A stretch of DNA of 64,000 nt from Thauera aromatica K172 (GTDB taxonomy: Bacteria; Pseudomonadota; Gammaproteobacteria; Burkholderiales; Rhodocyclaceae), in contig NZ_CP028339.1 in assembly GCF_003030465.1 (NCBI RefSeq), positions 2,418,001-2,482,000 of the forward strand. The letters are read 5' to 3'. Within the stretch, counting starts at the first letter, position 1, and the number at the start of each line of letters is the position of its first letter. The position numbers and the translations under genes were made by a program. The notes below the pieces were generated by a model. The model had not been told where the DNA came from. It worked only from the letters and a program-made list of their open reading frames with translations, and did no database searches. Shown piece by piece: positions 34,233 through 45,436 of the stretch.

Positions 34233-34592
34233 ATGCTTGCCGCCCTGACCCTTCTGCTCGTTTTCCAGCTCGCCGGCGAAGTGCTCGCCCACAGCTTTGC
34301 CCTGCCGATCCCCGGCCCGGTGATCGGCATGGCACTGCTGTTCGTCGCCCTGCTGCTGCGCGGCGGTCCCGGTGAGAATTTGCGCCAGACTTCGGGCCAG
34401 CTGCTGCAGCATCTGTCGCTGCTGTTCGTGCCCGCCGGCACCGGCATCGTCCTCTACGGCGAGCGCATCGCCGCCGAATGGCTGCCGCTGGTGGTGGCGA
34501 TGGTGGCCAGTACATTGCTGGCGATCATCGTCACGGCGCTCCTCCTCCAGGCTCTCGCCCGCCGCCGCCGCGACCGCGAGGGCGTTCGATGA
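34233..34592 (+). CDS. CidA/LrgA-family membrane protein
   Basis: Protein of 119 residues with four predicted helices, including PIPGPVIGMALLFVALLL, the CidA/LrgA signature. In other bacteria these holin-like proteins affect murein hydrolase export, or transport of pyruvate and related acids. Its stop overlaps the ATG of the LrgB partner by four bases. Confidence 0.88.
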   Translation: MLAALTLLLVFQLAGEVLAHSFALPIPGPVIGMALLFVALLLRGGPGENLRQTSGQLLQHLSLLFVPAGTGIVLYGERIAAEWLPLVVAMVASTLLAIIVTALLLQALARRRRDREGVR

Positions 34593-35323
34593 CCCCGCAG
34601 TTCGAGGAAATCTGGGTCTATCTGTCGGCCTCGCCCCTGCTCGGGCTGACGATGACCCTGCTCGCCTACCAGGCGGCGTTCCAGATTTACCGCCGCCTCG
34701 GGTTTCACCCGCTCGCCAACCCGGTGCTGATCGCGGTGGCGCTGCTCGCCAGCCTGCTGCTGCTCACCGGCACGCCCTACCAGACCTATTTCGATGGCGC
34801 CCAGTTCGTACATTTCCTCCTCGGCCCGGCCACCGTCGCCCTGGCCATTCCGCTGTATGCACAATGGCCGAAGCTGAAGGCGCTGGCCGCCCCCCTGACC
34901 CTCACCCTGGTCGCTGGTTCGCTGACTGCGGCACTGTCGGCCTGGGGCATCGGGGCGCTGCTCGGCGCCAGCCGCGAATCGCTGATGTCGCTCGCCCCCA
35001 AGAGCGTCACCACACCGATCGCGATGGCGGTCGCCGAGCGCCTCGGCGGCCTGCCTTCGCTGACTGCGGTGCTGGTGATCAGCACCGGCATCCTCGGCGC
35101 GGTCTGCGCGCGCAGCCTGTTTCTCTGGCTGCGCATCGACGACCACGCCGTACGTGGATTCGCGATCGGCATCGCCTCGCACGGCATCGGCACCGCGCGT
35201 GCCTTCCAGGTCAGCGAACAGGCGGGCGCCTTCGCCGCGCTGGCGATGGGGCTGAACGGACTGCTCACCGCGCTGTCCTTGCCGTGGATCCTGCCTCTGG
35301 TCGAGCGGCTGTTGATGCGCTGA
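34589..35323 (+). CDS. LrgB/CidB-family membrane protein
   Basis: Membrane protein of 244 residues with about seven helices; family motif LAPKSVTTPIAMAVAE is clear, as is IASHGIGTARAFQ near the end. It is the usual partner of the CidA-like protein encoded just before, with a four-base overlap. No regulator gene of the LytTR or LysR kind is adjacent. Confidence 0.9.
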   Translation: MTPQFEEIWVYLSASPLLGLTMTLLAYQAAFQIYRRLGFHPLANPVLIAVALLASLLLLTGTPYQTYFDGAQFVHFLLGPATVALAIPLYAQWPKLKALAAPLTLTLVAGSLTAALSAWGIGALLGASRESLMSLAPKSVTTPIAMAVAERLGGLPSLTAVLVISTGILGAVCARSLFLWLRIDDHAVRGFAIGIASHGIGTARAFQVSEQAGAFAALAMGLNGLLTALSLPWILPLVERLLMR

Positions 35324-35389
35324 GCTTCGGCGCGGCAACGCAGCGCCGCCGACCGGGCGCTCATTGAATCCCTGTGACGAGGTTTCCGC

Positions 35390-37015
35390 GTGCCGAATGC
35401 CGTATTCCGCTGGATCGACCGCAACCTGCTCGAACTCGGCCGCGAGATGCGGCTGTCCTTCCTGCCGCCGCTGATGGTGTATTGCGCCGCCGGCGTTTCC
35501 GGGCTCACCGGCATCGTCGGCACCTTCTTCGTCAAGGATTACCTCGGCCTGTCGGCGGCCTTCCTCGCCGCCCTCGGATTCTGGGCCGGCATACCGTGGG
35601 CGCTGAAGATGCCGATCGGCCACCTGGTCGACCTGATGTGGCGGCACAAGGCCGGGCTGGTGTATTTCGGCGCCCTGCTGATCGCGGCGAGCCTGGCGAT
35701 CATGATCGGTCTCATCGGCCATCCGGACGCGATGCGCGCGCTGATGCCGGTCGAGGCCTGGTTCGTGCTGTCGGTGCTGCTGTCGCCGGTGGGCTACGTG
35801 ATGCAGGACGCGGTGGCCGACGCGATGACGGTCGAGGCGGTGCCGCGCCTCGACGAGTACGGCCAGCCCATTCCCGCCGACAGCGTGCGCCTGATGCACA
35901 CCACGATGCAGATGCTCGGCCGCGTCGCCATCATCGGCGGCACCGTGCTGGTGTCGCTCGCCAACGTCGTGATGTTCCAGGGCTCGGAAGGTCTTCCCGA
36001 AGCGGACAAGGTGGCGATCTACCTGCGCATCTACGAGCTGGCGCTGATCATTCCGCTGCTCTCGGTGAGCGGGGTGCTGCTCGGCGGCTTCCTCAAGCGG
36101 CGCGAGGCGAGGCGGCTGGCCGCACTCGGGCGCAGCCGCACCGAGATCGACCGCCTGCTCCACGAACCGGAAGAAAAAACCGCGCCCAACGGGTGGATCC
36201 TCGGCGGCAGCGCAGTGTTCGTGGCGCTGACCGTCGGCATCGGCCTGTCCGGCATCGAATATGGCCAAGAGATCATCTTCGCGACCTCGTTCACGATCAT
36301 CTCCTTGATGATCGCCCGCCTGCTGCGCGAACTCTCGACCGAAGCCGCGCGCACCCTGCTCGGCACCGTGATCGTCATCTTCGCCTTCCGTGCCCTGCCC
36401 GGCCCGGGCGCGGGCGCGAGCTGGTGGATGATCGACGAACTCGGCTTCGACCAGAGCTTCCTGTCGCGCCTCGACCTCATCACCAGCACGCTGACGCTCG
36501 CCGGCCTGTTCCTGTTTCGCCGCTTCATGGCGGAAAAGTCGATCGCCGACATCGTGATCTTCCTGACCATCGCGTCCACGCTGCTGTCGCTGCCGATCAT
36601 CGGCATGTACCACGGCCTGCACGAATGGACCGCGGCGCACAGCGGCGGCATCGTCGATGCGCGCTTCATCGCCATCGCCAACACCGCGCTCGAGTCCCCG
36701 CTCGGCCAGGTGTCGATGGTGCCGATGCTGGCCTGGATCGCAAACTCCGCGCCGCCGCACCTGAAAGCCACCTTCTTTGCGGTGATGGCCTCGTTCACCA
36801 ACCTCGCCCTGTCCGCCTCGCAGCTCGGCACCAAATATCTCAACCAGCTGTACACGATCGCGCGCGAGATCCGCGACGCGGCGAGCGGGGTGATCACCAT
36901 CCCGGCCGATTATGCCGAGCTCGGTTCCCTGCTCGTCACCGTCACCCTGCTCGGCCTGCTCCTGCCCCTGGCGGCGATCGGTCTGACCCGGCTCGCCGGC
37001 CTGCGCAGCGCATGA
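35390..37015 (+). CDS. BT1/folate-biopterin-transporter-like MFS membrane protein
   Basis: Protein of 541 residues with about twelve helices and a long cytoplasmic loop at about 225-270 (KRREARRLAALGRSRTEID). The stretch PPHLKATFFAVMASFTNLALS near 460 resembles the BT1 (folate-biopterin) branch of the major facilitator superfamily, as does the early LPPLMVYCAAGVSGL. The GTG start follows GACGAGG. Substrate unknown; the folate label is a family name only. It stands alone between lrgB and fusA2. Confidence 0.68.
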   Translation: MPNAVFRWIDRNLLELGREMRLSFLPPLMVYCAAGVSGLTGIVGTFFVKDYLGLSAAFLAALGFWAGIPWALKMPIGHLVDLMWRHKAGLVYFGALLIAASLAIMIGLIGHPDAMRALMPVEAWFVLSVLLSPVGYVMQDAVADAMTVEAVPRLDEYGQPIPADSVRLMHTTMQMLGRVAIIGGTVLVSLANVVMFQGSEGLPEADKVAIYLRIYELALIIPLLSVSGVLLGGFLKRREARRLAALGRSRTEIDRLLHEPEEKTAPNGWILGGSAVFVALTVGIGLSGIEYGQEIIFATSFTIISLMIARLLRELSTEAARTLLGTVIVIFAFRALPGPGAGASWWMIDELGFDQSFLSRLDLITSTLTLAGLFLFRRFMAEKSIADIVIFLTIASTLLSLPIIGMYHGLHEWTAAHSGGIVDARFIAIANTALESPLGQVSMVPMLAWIANSAPPHLKATFFAVMASFTNLALSASQLGTKYLNQLYTIAREIRDAASGVITIPADYAELGSLLVTVTLLGLLLPLAAIGLTRLAGLRSA

Positions 37016-37156
37016 GAACGCCCGCCGGCCGCTCGCCGGCAGGGGGCCTCGATGCGGGACCGGCGCAAGGACAGGGGCATCGAAAACGGACATCCATTGC
37101 CTTCCGCTTCCTGCAGGCGGACACTTGAAGCCATTCAACCCGGAGGGAGGCGAACC

Positions 37157-39226
37157 ATGACACCCAGCTCGGTACACGACATCCGCAACCTCGCCCTGCT
37201 CGGCCACGCCGGCAGCGGCAAGACCACGCTGGTCGAAGCCCTGCTCGCGGCAGCAGGCGAGATCGGGGCCAGCGGCAGCATCGAGCGCGGCGACACGGTG
37301 GCCGACTTCGACCCGCAGGAAAAGGCCATGGGCCATTCCCTGCACACCGCGCTGGTGCATCTGGAGTGGGCCGGACACTGGATCAACCTGCTCGACACCC
37401 CGGGCCTGCCCGATCTCGCCGGCCGTGCCCTGCTCAGCCTGCCGGCGGTCGATACGGCGGCGATCGTGCTCAGTGCCACGGCCGGCATCGAGAGCGGCAC
37501 GCGGCGCATGATGACCGCCGCCAAAGGCAAGTGCCGCATGATCGTGGTCAACCGGATCGATGCCGCAGGGATCGACTTCGCCGCCCTGATGGAATCGGTC
37601 AGCGCCACCTTCGGCCGCGAATGCCTGCCGATCAACCTGCCCTCGACCGACGGCAGCCGGGTCGTGGACTGCTTTTTCGCCCCCGACGTGTCGGCATCGA
37701 CGGCCTTCTCCACGGTTTCCGCCGCCCACGACGCCCTCGTCGACCAGATCGTCGAGCTCAACGAGGCGCTGATGGCGCAGTATCTCGAACAGGGCGAGTC
37801 GCTCGACCCCGAGCAGTTGCACGCCCCCTTCGAACGCGCCCTGCGCGAAGGCCACCTGATCCCGCTGTGCTTCGTCTCGGCGCGCAGCGGCGCCGGGGTG
37901 CCCGAACTGCTCGACATCCTCGGCCGGCTCGCTCCCGATCCCACCGAGGGCAACCCGCCGCAGTTCCTGAAGGGCGAAGGCCAGGCTGCCGCACCGGTCG
38001 AAGTCGCTCTCGACCCCGACCGCCATGCCATCGCCCACGTCTTCCAGGTCGCCAACGATCCTTACCGGGGCAAGCTCGCGCTGTTCCGCGTGCACCAGGG
38101 GCAGCTCACCCCCAATTCCCAGCTCTACATCGGCGACGGGCGCAAGCCGTTCAAGGTCGCCCACTTGCTGCGCATGCAGGGGCGCAACGCGGTCGAAACC
38201 CCACTTGCCGTTCCCGGCGACCTGTGCGCGGTGGCGCGGGTCGACGAGATCCAGCGCGACGCCGTGCTCCATGACTCGCACGACGAGGATTACCATCATT
38301 TAGGTTCCGCTCCCGACTACCCGCAACCAGTCTTCGGCCTCGCGCTGATGACACGCAAGCCGGCCGACGAGCAGAAGCTGTCCGAAGCGCTCGCCCGCCT
38401 CACCGACGAGGACCCCTGCCTCGAAGTAAGCTTTGATCCGCGCAACCGCCGTACCGTAGTCCGCGGGCTGGGCGAACAACACCTGAAAATCGTGCTCGAG
38501 GAGCTCGCTGCGCGCTGGAACCTGCAGCTCGACACCGCCACCCCCAGCATTCCCTACCGCGAGACGATCTCGATCGTCGCCGAGGCGCGCTACCGCCACA
38601 AGAAGCAGAGCGGCGGCGCCGGCCAGTTCGGCGAAGTCGCGCTGCGCGTCGAACCGCTGCCGCGCGGCAGCGGTATCGAGCTGGCCGACGAGGTCAAGGG
38701 TGGCGCAATCCCGACCAACTTCATGCCCGCGGTGGAAAAAGGCGTGCGCCAGGCTCTCGCCGAAGGGGCGTTGGCCGGTTTTCCGCTCCAGGACATCCGC
38801 GTCGTGGTCATCGACGGCAAGCACCATGCGGTGGACTCGAACGAAGTCTCTTTCGTCACCGCCGGCCGTCACGCCCTCATCGAGGCCGTGCTCGCCGCCC
38901 AGCCGCTGGTGCTCGAACCGCTGCTCGACGTGCAGGTGAAAGTGGCCGATGCGCTGTTCGGCGAAGTCAGCGCCGAACTGGCCGGACGGCGCGGCCGCCT
39001 GACTGCCACCGACAGCCCGGCTCCGGGCTGGACGCTGATCTCGGCGCGCGTGCCGATGGCCGGGCTGGAAGGCTTCGAAAGCCGGCTGAAAGCGATCTGC
39101 GCCGGAGAAAGCGAATTCGTTCTCGAAGCCGGCGGCCATGAACCCGCCCCACGCGACGTACAATCCGAACTCGCCCGCATCCATGCCAACGGCGGCAACA
39201 ACGGAAACGGAAACGGCCCGCACTGA
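37157..39226 (+). CDS. Elongation factor G-like GTPase (FusA2 type)
   Basis: Ribosome-associated GTPase of 689 residues with the five-domain EF-G plan. G1 GHAGSGKTT near residue 18, G3 DTPG near 82, but G4 reads NRID instead of NKxD. Domain IV and V features (FGEVALRVEPL, GGAIPTNFMPAVEKGVRQAL, PMAGLEGFESRLKAI) are present. It differs strongly from housekeeping EF-G and fits the EF-G-like paralogue group. The C-terminus ends in an Asn/Gly-rich tail (NGGNNGNGNGPH). GGAGGG precedes the start. Role possibly in stress or stalled ribosomes; not proven. Confidence 0.88.
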   Translation: MTPSSVHDIRNLALLGHAGSGKTTLVEALLAAAGEIGASGSIERGDTVADFDPQEKAMGHSLHTALVHLEWAGHWINLLDTPGLPDLAGRALLSLPAVDTAAIVLSATAGIESGTRRMMTAAKGKCRMIVVNRIDAAGIDFAALMESVSATFGRECLPINLPSTDGSRVVDCFFAPDVSASTAFSTVSAAHDALVDQIVELNEALMAQYLEQGESLDPEQLHAPFERALREGHLIPLCFVSARSGAGVPELLDILGRLAPDPTEGNPPQFLKGEGQAAAPVEVALDPDRHAIAHVFQVANDPYRGKLALFRVHQGQLTPNSQLYIGDGRKPFKVAHLLRMQGRNAVETPLAVPGDLCAVARVDEIQRDAVLHDSHDEDYHHLGSAPDYPQPVFGLALMTRKPADEQKLSEALARLTDEDPCLEVSFDPRNRRTVVRGLGEQHLKIVLEELAARWNLQLDTATPSIPYRETISIVAEARYRHKKQSGGAGQFGEVALRVEPLPRGSGIELADEVKGGAIPTNFMPAVEKGVRQALAEGALAGFPLQDIRVVVIDGKHHAVDSNEVSFVTAGRHALIEAVLAAQPLVLEPLLDVQVKVADALFGEVSAELAGRRGRLTATDSPAPGWTLISARVPMAGLEGFESRLKAICAGESEFVLEAGGHEPAPRDVQSELARIHANGGNNGNGNGPH

Positions 39227-39324
39227 GCACCGTGCTGTGGCCCGGCGCCCCCACCCGGGCCGCAGTTCCCGAAGAAGGCGACAAGCAAGACGCAGCCCGG
39301 CGCCGAGCGCAAGCACAAACCGTC

Positions 39325-39585
39325 ATGAAACTCACCGAACGCCATCGCGCCTACTGGCGTCGCAACCTCGCGCTGACCCTATCCCTGCTGCTGATCTGGT
39401 TCGGCGTAACCTTCGTCGCCGGCTATTACGCCAGCACACTCAACCGGTTCGACTTCCTCGGGTTCCCGCTCGGGTTCTACCTGTTCGCCCAGGGGTCGCT
39501 GATCGCCTATCTCGCGATCATCGTCATCTACGTGTGGACGATGAACCGCCTGGATCGGCGCTATCGCGTCCACGAGCGCCGCTGA
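39325..39585 (+). CDS. DUF4212 small subunit of a sodium/solute symporter (orphan copy)
   Basis: Membrane protein of 86 residues with two helices and the DUF4212 pattern: HRAYWRRNLALTLSLLLIWF, GFPLGFYLFAQGSLIAYL, MNRLDRRYRVHERR. Such proteins pair with ActP-like symporters, yet no symporter gene follows here. A second DUF4212 gene at 42017 is beside the symporter on the other strand. It may serve that symporter or one elsewhere. The ATG at 39325 is chosen by alignment to the second copy; the ribosome site is poor. Confidence 0.85.
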   Translation: MKLTERHRAYWRRNLALTLSLLLIWFGVTFVAGYYASTLNRFDFLGFPLGFYLFAQGSLIAYLAIIVIYVWTMNRLDRRYRVHERR

Positions 39586-39603
39586 ATAGGCGGCGGATGC
39601 ACC

Positions 39604-39627
39604 GGCGCCGGGGCGCTCCCCGGCGCC
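39604..39627. terminator. GC-rich hairpin between convergent genes
   Basis: GGCGCCGGGG - CGCT - CCCCGGCGCC, a ten-base perfect stem without a T-run, between DUF4212 (+) and the 129-residue gene (-). Confidence 0.5.
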
Positions 39628-39643
39628 CGGCGGGATTGCCGCC

Positions 39644-40033
39644 CTACTTGCCGGACGGCGCCGCTGCTTCGTCGGCGGACTTCTTCTTGCGCCCCCACGC
39701 CACCGGATGTGCATGGCGGCCGAGAATGAAATCGAACAGGAACTTGCTCCAGATCGTGATCCCCGCGGTTGAACTCCAGGTCTCGTAATCGAGGTGGGCG
39801 CTAACGACACCGAAGATCACGAACACGATCACCCCGCCGCACACCAGATTGAGTGCCGCGACAAAGGGAGCGAACTTTGCCGGATTCGCCGGCGGCACGC
39901 CGCGTCGGAGCGCGACTTCGGAAAAGTCTCCCCTGACGAGAATGCGCCAGGCCCGTCGCAGCCAGAAGAAGGCGATCGGGAACAAGGCCAGAAAAAGAAT
40001 CCACGTCAGTACTACGCTTGGGTCCAGAACCAT
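39644..40033 (-). CDS. Uncharacterised membrane protein, 129 residues
   Basis: Not recognised. Helices at about 8-26, 55-78 and possibly 90-110; a basic C-terminus (WGRKKKSADE). It is downstream of the acetate symporter on the same strand, separated by 165 bases with a hairpin (40134-40166). The position suggests, but does not prove, a link to solute transport. The VLDPSVVLTWILFLAL start with TM1 directly after it supports the ATG at 40033. Confidence 0.65.
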   Translation of the reverse strand: MVLDPSVVLTWILFLALFPIAFFWLRRAWRILVRGDFSEVALRRGVPPANPAKFAPFVAALNLVCGGVIVFVIFGVVSAHLDYETWSSTAGITIWSKFLFDFILGRHAHPVAWGRKKKSADEAAAPSGK

Positions 40034-40133
40034 CGACTGCTCCAGTCACGGGAGGGGGCTGAACTTCTGCCACGCCCCGAAAGTGCCACAAAAGAAAGAA
40101 CCCCGCCATCGCAGCCGCTGGCGAGGTTCTCCG

Positions 40134-40166
40134 CCAGCACCGCCCTTCGCGGAGGGGCGGTGCTGG
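40134..40166 (-). terminator. Hairpin downstream of the acetate symporter
   Basis: CCAGCACCGCCC paired with GGGCGGTGCTGG, 12-bp stem, nine-base loop, no T-run. It starts about 30 bases after the symporter stop. Confidence 0.55.
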
Positions 40167-40198
40167 CATTACTGCATGCTGCGCTGCTGCGCCTTGAA

Positions 40199-42004
40199 TC
40201 AGTGCGCACCGCTGACCGCCTTCGCACCGCGCGGGATACGCACTTCCTCGACCAGGTGCTGGATGTGCTCGGGCGGCTCCTTGGTGACCTTATCCACCGC
40301 GAAGGCGACGGCGAAGTTCACCAGCGCGCCGATCGCGCCGAAGGCTTCCGGCGTGATGCCGAAGAAGGAGTTCGCCCCACCGATCAGGTCGAGATACTCG
40401 GTGCCCTTCACGAAGAACAAGCCCTTGTGCGCGAACACGTAGAACAGGGTGACGAGCAGGCCCGACAACATGCCGGCAATGGCGCCTTCCTTGTTCATCT
40501 TCTTCGAGAAGATGCCGAGCATGATCGCCGGGAACAGCGAGCTGGCGGCGATACCGAACGCCAGGGCCACGGTACCGGCCGCAAAACCCGGCGGGTTGAG
40601 GCCGAGGTAGCCGGCGAGCACAATCGCGAACACCATCGAGATCTTGCCCACAAGTAGCTCGTTCTTGTCCGAAATGTTGGGCGCGAACACGTTCTTCACC
40701 AGATCGTGCGAGACCGCCGACGAGATCGCCAGCAGCAGGCCGGCCGCCGTCGACAGTGCCGCCGCGATCCCGCCCGCCGCCACCAGCGCGATCACCCAGT
40801 TGGGCAGCAGGGCGATTTCCGGGTTGGCCATCACCATGATGTCGGCGTTCACCGTCAGCTCGTTGCCTTTCCAGCCGGCCTGTTCGACCTTCGACGCAAC
40901 CTCGGCATTCTTGGTCTTGTCGTTGTAGTACTGGATGCGGCCGTCGCCGTTCTTGTCCTCCCACTGCAGCAGGCCGGTCTTTTCCCAGCGCGCCATCCAG
41001 GCCGGACGCTCGTCGTACTTCAGGCTCGCTTCCTCGGCGTACAGGTCGCCATTGGTGGCGATCGCGCTGTTCACCGTCTGGTGCAGGTTGAACTTGGCCA
41101 TCGCCGCCACTGCCGGTGCAGTGGTGTACAGAATCGCGATGAAGACCAGCGCCCAGCCCGCGGAGTAGCGCGCATCGGATACTTTCGGCACGGTGAAGAA
41201 GCGGATGATGACGTGCGGCAGGCCCGCGGTACCGATCATCAGCGACACGGTGTAGACGAACATGTTGAGCGTGCTGCCCGGCACCGAGGTGGTGTATTCG
41301 GCGAAGCCGAGGTCGAGCACGACCTGGTTCAGGCGGTCGAGCAGGGTGGTGTCGGTGCCGACCAGGGTACCACCGAGGCCGAGCTGCGGCAGGAAGTTTC
41401 CGGTCAGGTTCAGCGAGATGAAGATCGCCGGAATGGTGTAGGCGAGAATCAGCACCACATACTGGGCAACCTGGGTGTAGGTGATCCCCTTCATCCCGCC
41501 GAACACCGCATAGGCGAACACGATGCCCATGCCGACGTAGATGCCGACCTCGTTGCTGACGCCGAGGAAGCGCGAGAACGCCACGCCGACGCCAGTCATC
41601 TGGCCGATCACGTAGGTGATCGAGGCCGTCAGCAGGCAGAACACCGCCACCGTGCTCGCGGTCTTCGAGTAGTAACGGTCGCCGATGAACTGGGGCACGG
41701 TGAACTTGCCGAACTTGCGCAGGTAGGGCGCCAGCCACATGGCGAGGATGACGTATCCGCCGGTCCAGCCCATCAGGAACAGCGAGCCGCCGTAGCCCAT
41801 GTTGGCGATGAGGCCGGCCATCGAGATGAACGATGCGGCCGACATCCAGTCCGCCGCCGTCGCCATACCGTTGGTAACCGGGTGGACGCCGCCGCCAGCG
41901 ACGTAGAATTCACTGGTGCTGCCGGCGCGTGCCCAGATCGCGATCCCGAGGTAAAGCGCGAAGGATGCGCCAACCACCAGGTAGGTCAGAGTCTGAAGAT
42001 CCAT
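40199..42004 (-). CDS. ActP-like sodium:acetate symporter (VC_2705 type)
   Basis: Sodium:solute symporter of 601 residues with about 13-14 helices; core motifs GGMKGITYTQVAQY and PHVIIRFFTVP. It imports short organic acids, most likely acetate, feeding the glyoxylate genes icd and aceA in this window. A hydrophilic loop of about 75 residues in the middle carries DKNGDGRI, an EF-hand-like calcium loop, a feature of this subgroup. Its start lies 12 bases after the DUF4212 gene, its small subunit, so the two form an operon. Substrate from family and context. Confidence 0.9.
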   Translation of the reverse strand: MDLQTLTYLVVGASFALYLGIAIWARAGSTSEFYVAGGGVHPVTNGMATAADWMSAASFISMAGLIANMGYGGSLFLMGWTGGYVILAMWLAPYLRKFGKFTVPQFIGDRYYSKTASTVAVFCLLTASITYVIGQMTGVGVAFSRFLGVSNEVGIYVGMGIVFAYAVFGGMKGITYTQVAQYVVLILAYTIPAIFISLNLTGNFLPQLGLGGTLVGTDTTLLDRLNQVVLDLGFAEYTTSVPGSTLNMFVYTVSLMIGTAGLPHVIIRFFTVPKVSDARYSAGWALVFIAILYTTAPAVAAMAKFNLHQTVNSAIATNGDLYAEEASLKYDERPAWMARWEKTGLLQWEDKNGDGRIQYYNDKTKNAEVASKVEQAGWKGNELTVNADIMVMANPEIALLPNWVIALVAAGGIAAALSTAAGLLLAISSAVSHDLVKNVFAPNISDKNELLVGKISMVFAIVLAGYLGLNPPGFAAGTVALAFGIAASSLFPAIMLGIFSKKMNKEGAIAGMLSGLLVTLFYVFAHKGLFFVKGTEYLDLIGGANSFFGITPEAFGAIGALVNFAVAFAVDKVTKEPPEHIQHLVEEVRIPRGAKAVSGAH

Positions 42005-42016
42005 GTGTGCCCCCGG

Positions 42017-42271
42017 TCAGTCTTCGTGAACGTCGAATTTGCGGTCGATCTCGCCCATCCTCTTCGCATAGAAGAAAATCAGCGCGATGAACACATAGAT
42101 CGAACCCTGCTGCGCGAACCAGAAGCCGAGCGGATAGCCGCCGAGCTTGATGGTATCGAGCAGGGGCGCGAAGAGAATGCCAGCGCCATACGAAACCAGG
42201 AACCATACGATCATGATCTTGGTCAGGAGGCCCAGCGTGGCTTTCCAATAGCCTGTACTGTTGTTTTCCAT
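42017..42271 (-). CDS. DUF4212 small subunit of the acetate symporter
   Basis: Membrane protein of 84 residues with two helices (about 17-39 and 48-68): YWKATLGLLTKIMIVWFLVS, GYPLGFWFAQQGSIYVF, RMGEIDRKFDVHED. It is 12 bases upstream of the symporter in one operon. A TATAAT -10 lies at 42352-42357. Confidence 0.9.
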   Translation of the reverse strand: MENNSTGYWKATLGLLTKIMIVWFLVSYGAGILFAPLLDTIKLGGYPLGFWFAQQGSIYVFIALIFFYAKRMGEIDRKFDVHED

Positions 42272-42351
42272 AATGTCTCCTCGTCAGAAGTGTCACTCCC
42301 TACCGCATGGATCCGCCGGCAATGCGGCTTCATGCATACGACAGCGAGGGC

Positions 42352-42357
42352 ATTATA
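42352..42357 (-). promoter_or_regulatory. -10 element of the DUF4212-symporter operon
   Basis: Minus-strand TATAAT, perfect match, about 80 bases before the ATG at 42271. The -35 region is poor, which suggests a need for an activator. Confidence 0.5.
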
Positions 42358-42434
42358 GGAATATCAGTCTTACTTATTGCTTACAAAACCTTACCGCTTC
42401 CTGAACTACCGGAGCTGCCGCTGAGGCGCATACA

Positions 42435-42469
42435 AAAAACCCGCCAGCTCAATGCGATGGCGGGTTTTT
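42435..42469 (-). terminator. Terminator downstream of icd
   Basis: AAAAACCCGCCA, 11-base loop, TGGCGGGTTTTT. Good stem with a T-run on the strand of icd; it also separates icd from the symporter promoter. Confidence 0.82.
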
Positions 42470-42589
42470 CGGATCGGTGACGGTGCAATCGGGGGCGCCG
42501 CCGGCAGCGCACGATGCCTCACCTGCGGGCGATCATCACGGCGCCGACGCCGTCGCCCCGCCCTTGCTGGCACGGGGCGGGCACTGCAC

Positions 42590-44827
<2,238 letters not shown>

Positions 44828-45107
44828 GGCTTTTCTCCCTCGTTGTTGTCTTGATAGAGCTGATCGAACGATGCGCGAGCGGGCCACGACGCGGTACGAC
44901 ACGACCGCGCCGGGCTCGTTGAAAGGCATTGGAAACGCAGAACTGCGGCTGCGACGGCGCATCGACCCACGCCCCGTCCTTCGGTGCAGCCACTGCCGGC
45001 GCTCTCGCGGCCTGGCTGCTCCGCGATCCCTGGCGACTCCCAACCGACTTCTCGAGCACGCCATTATAGCGCTGCGACCACCCTCCGATGCCAGAAGTAA
45101 AAATAGA

Positions 45108-45122
45108 TTTCACTATATGAAA
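45108..45122. promoter_or_regulatory. TTTCA-N5-TGAAA motif upstream of icd
   Basis: Inverted repeat TTTCACTATATGAAA. The same arms and spacing occur before aceA (53056-53070). Candidate operator for a shared regulator of the isocitrate branch; no binding protein is identified. Confidence 0.4.
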
Positions 45123-45151
45123 AAATACAGCAGACAAAAGATAGAAGACAC

Positions 45152-45337
45152 ATGACTTCGGCCGCTGTCCCCTGCGCCCTGCACAAGGCGCCGCGGGAGT
45201 CCGCGGAGTGGCGAAGCCGGCTCGACGCGGCGCACGAGCGCGTCCGGCTGTACGACCGCCGGGGCGACGACATCGCCACCCGCCTGCTATTGACGGCGTC
45301 CAGTTTCGGCACAAATCCGACGGCGACGTTCATGTGA
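45152..45337 (+). CDS. Doubtful 61-residue ORF
   Basis: Starts at an ATG with AGAAG upstream. The first 45 codons have the high third-position GC of real genes here (SAEWRSRLDAAHERVRLYDR); the last part does not. It could be the 5' remnant of a larger gene truncated in place. No family recognised. Confidence 0.25.
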   Translation: MTSAAVPCALHKAPRESAEWRSRLDAAHERVRLYDRRGDDIATRLLLTASSFGTNPTATFM

Positions 45338-45436
45338 TGAATGCGTAGCGCCCACGTGACTTTCTCGATCCGGTGGAGGATTGTGCGTAGCCAAGGGCGT
45401 TGAAGGGCGCCCGAAGAGCGACTGGAAACGCTCCCG

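Larger units (their letters stand above)
44828..45436. other. Region upstream of icd, 609 bases
   Basis: Holds the icd leader, an unusually AT-rich patch (45095-45150) with TTTCA-CTATA-TGAAA at 45108-45122, and one doubtful small ORF on the plus strand (45152-45337). The patch is the probable icd control region. No RNA gene seen. Confidence 0.5.

Noticed and set aside
34454..38299. Open frame of about 1280 codons antisense to cidA-lrgB-BT1-fusA2
   Set aside because: It mirrors four real genes with recognisable families; long antisense frames are expected in DNA with this third-position GC. Its translation is rich in Arg, His, Gln and has no family features.
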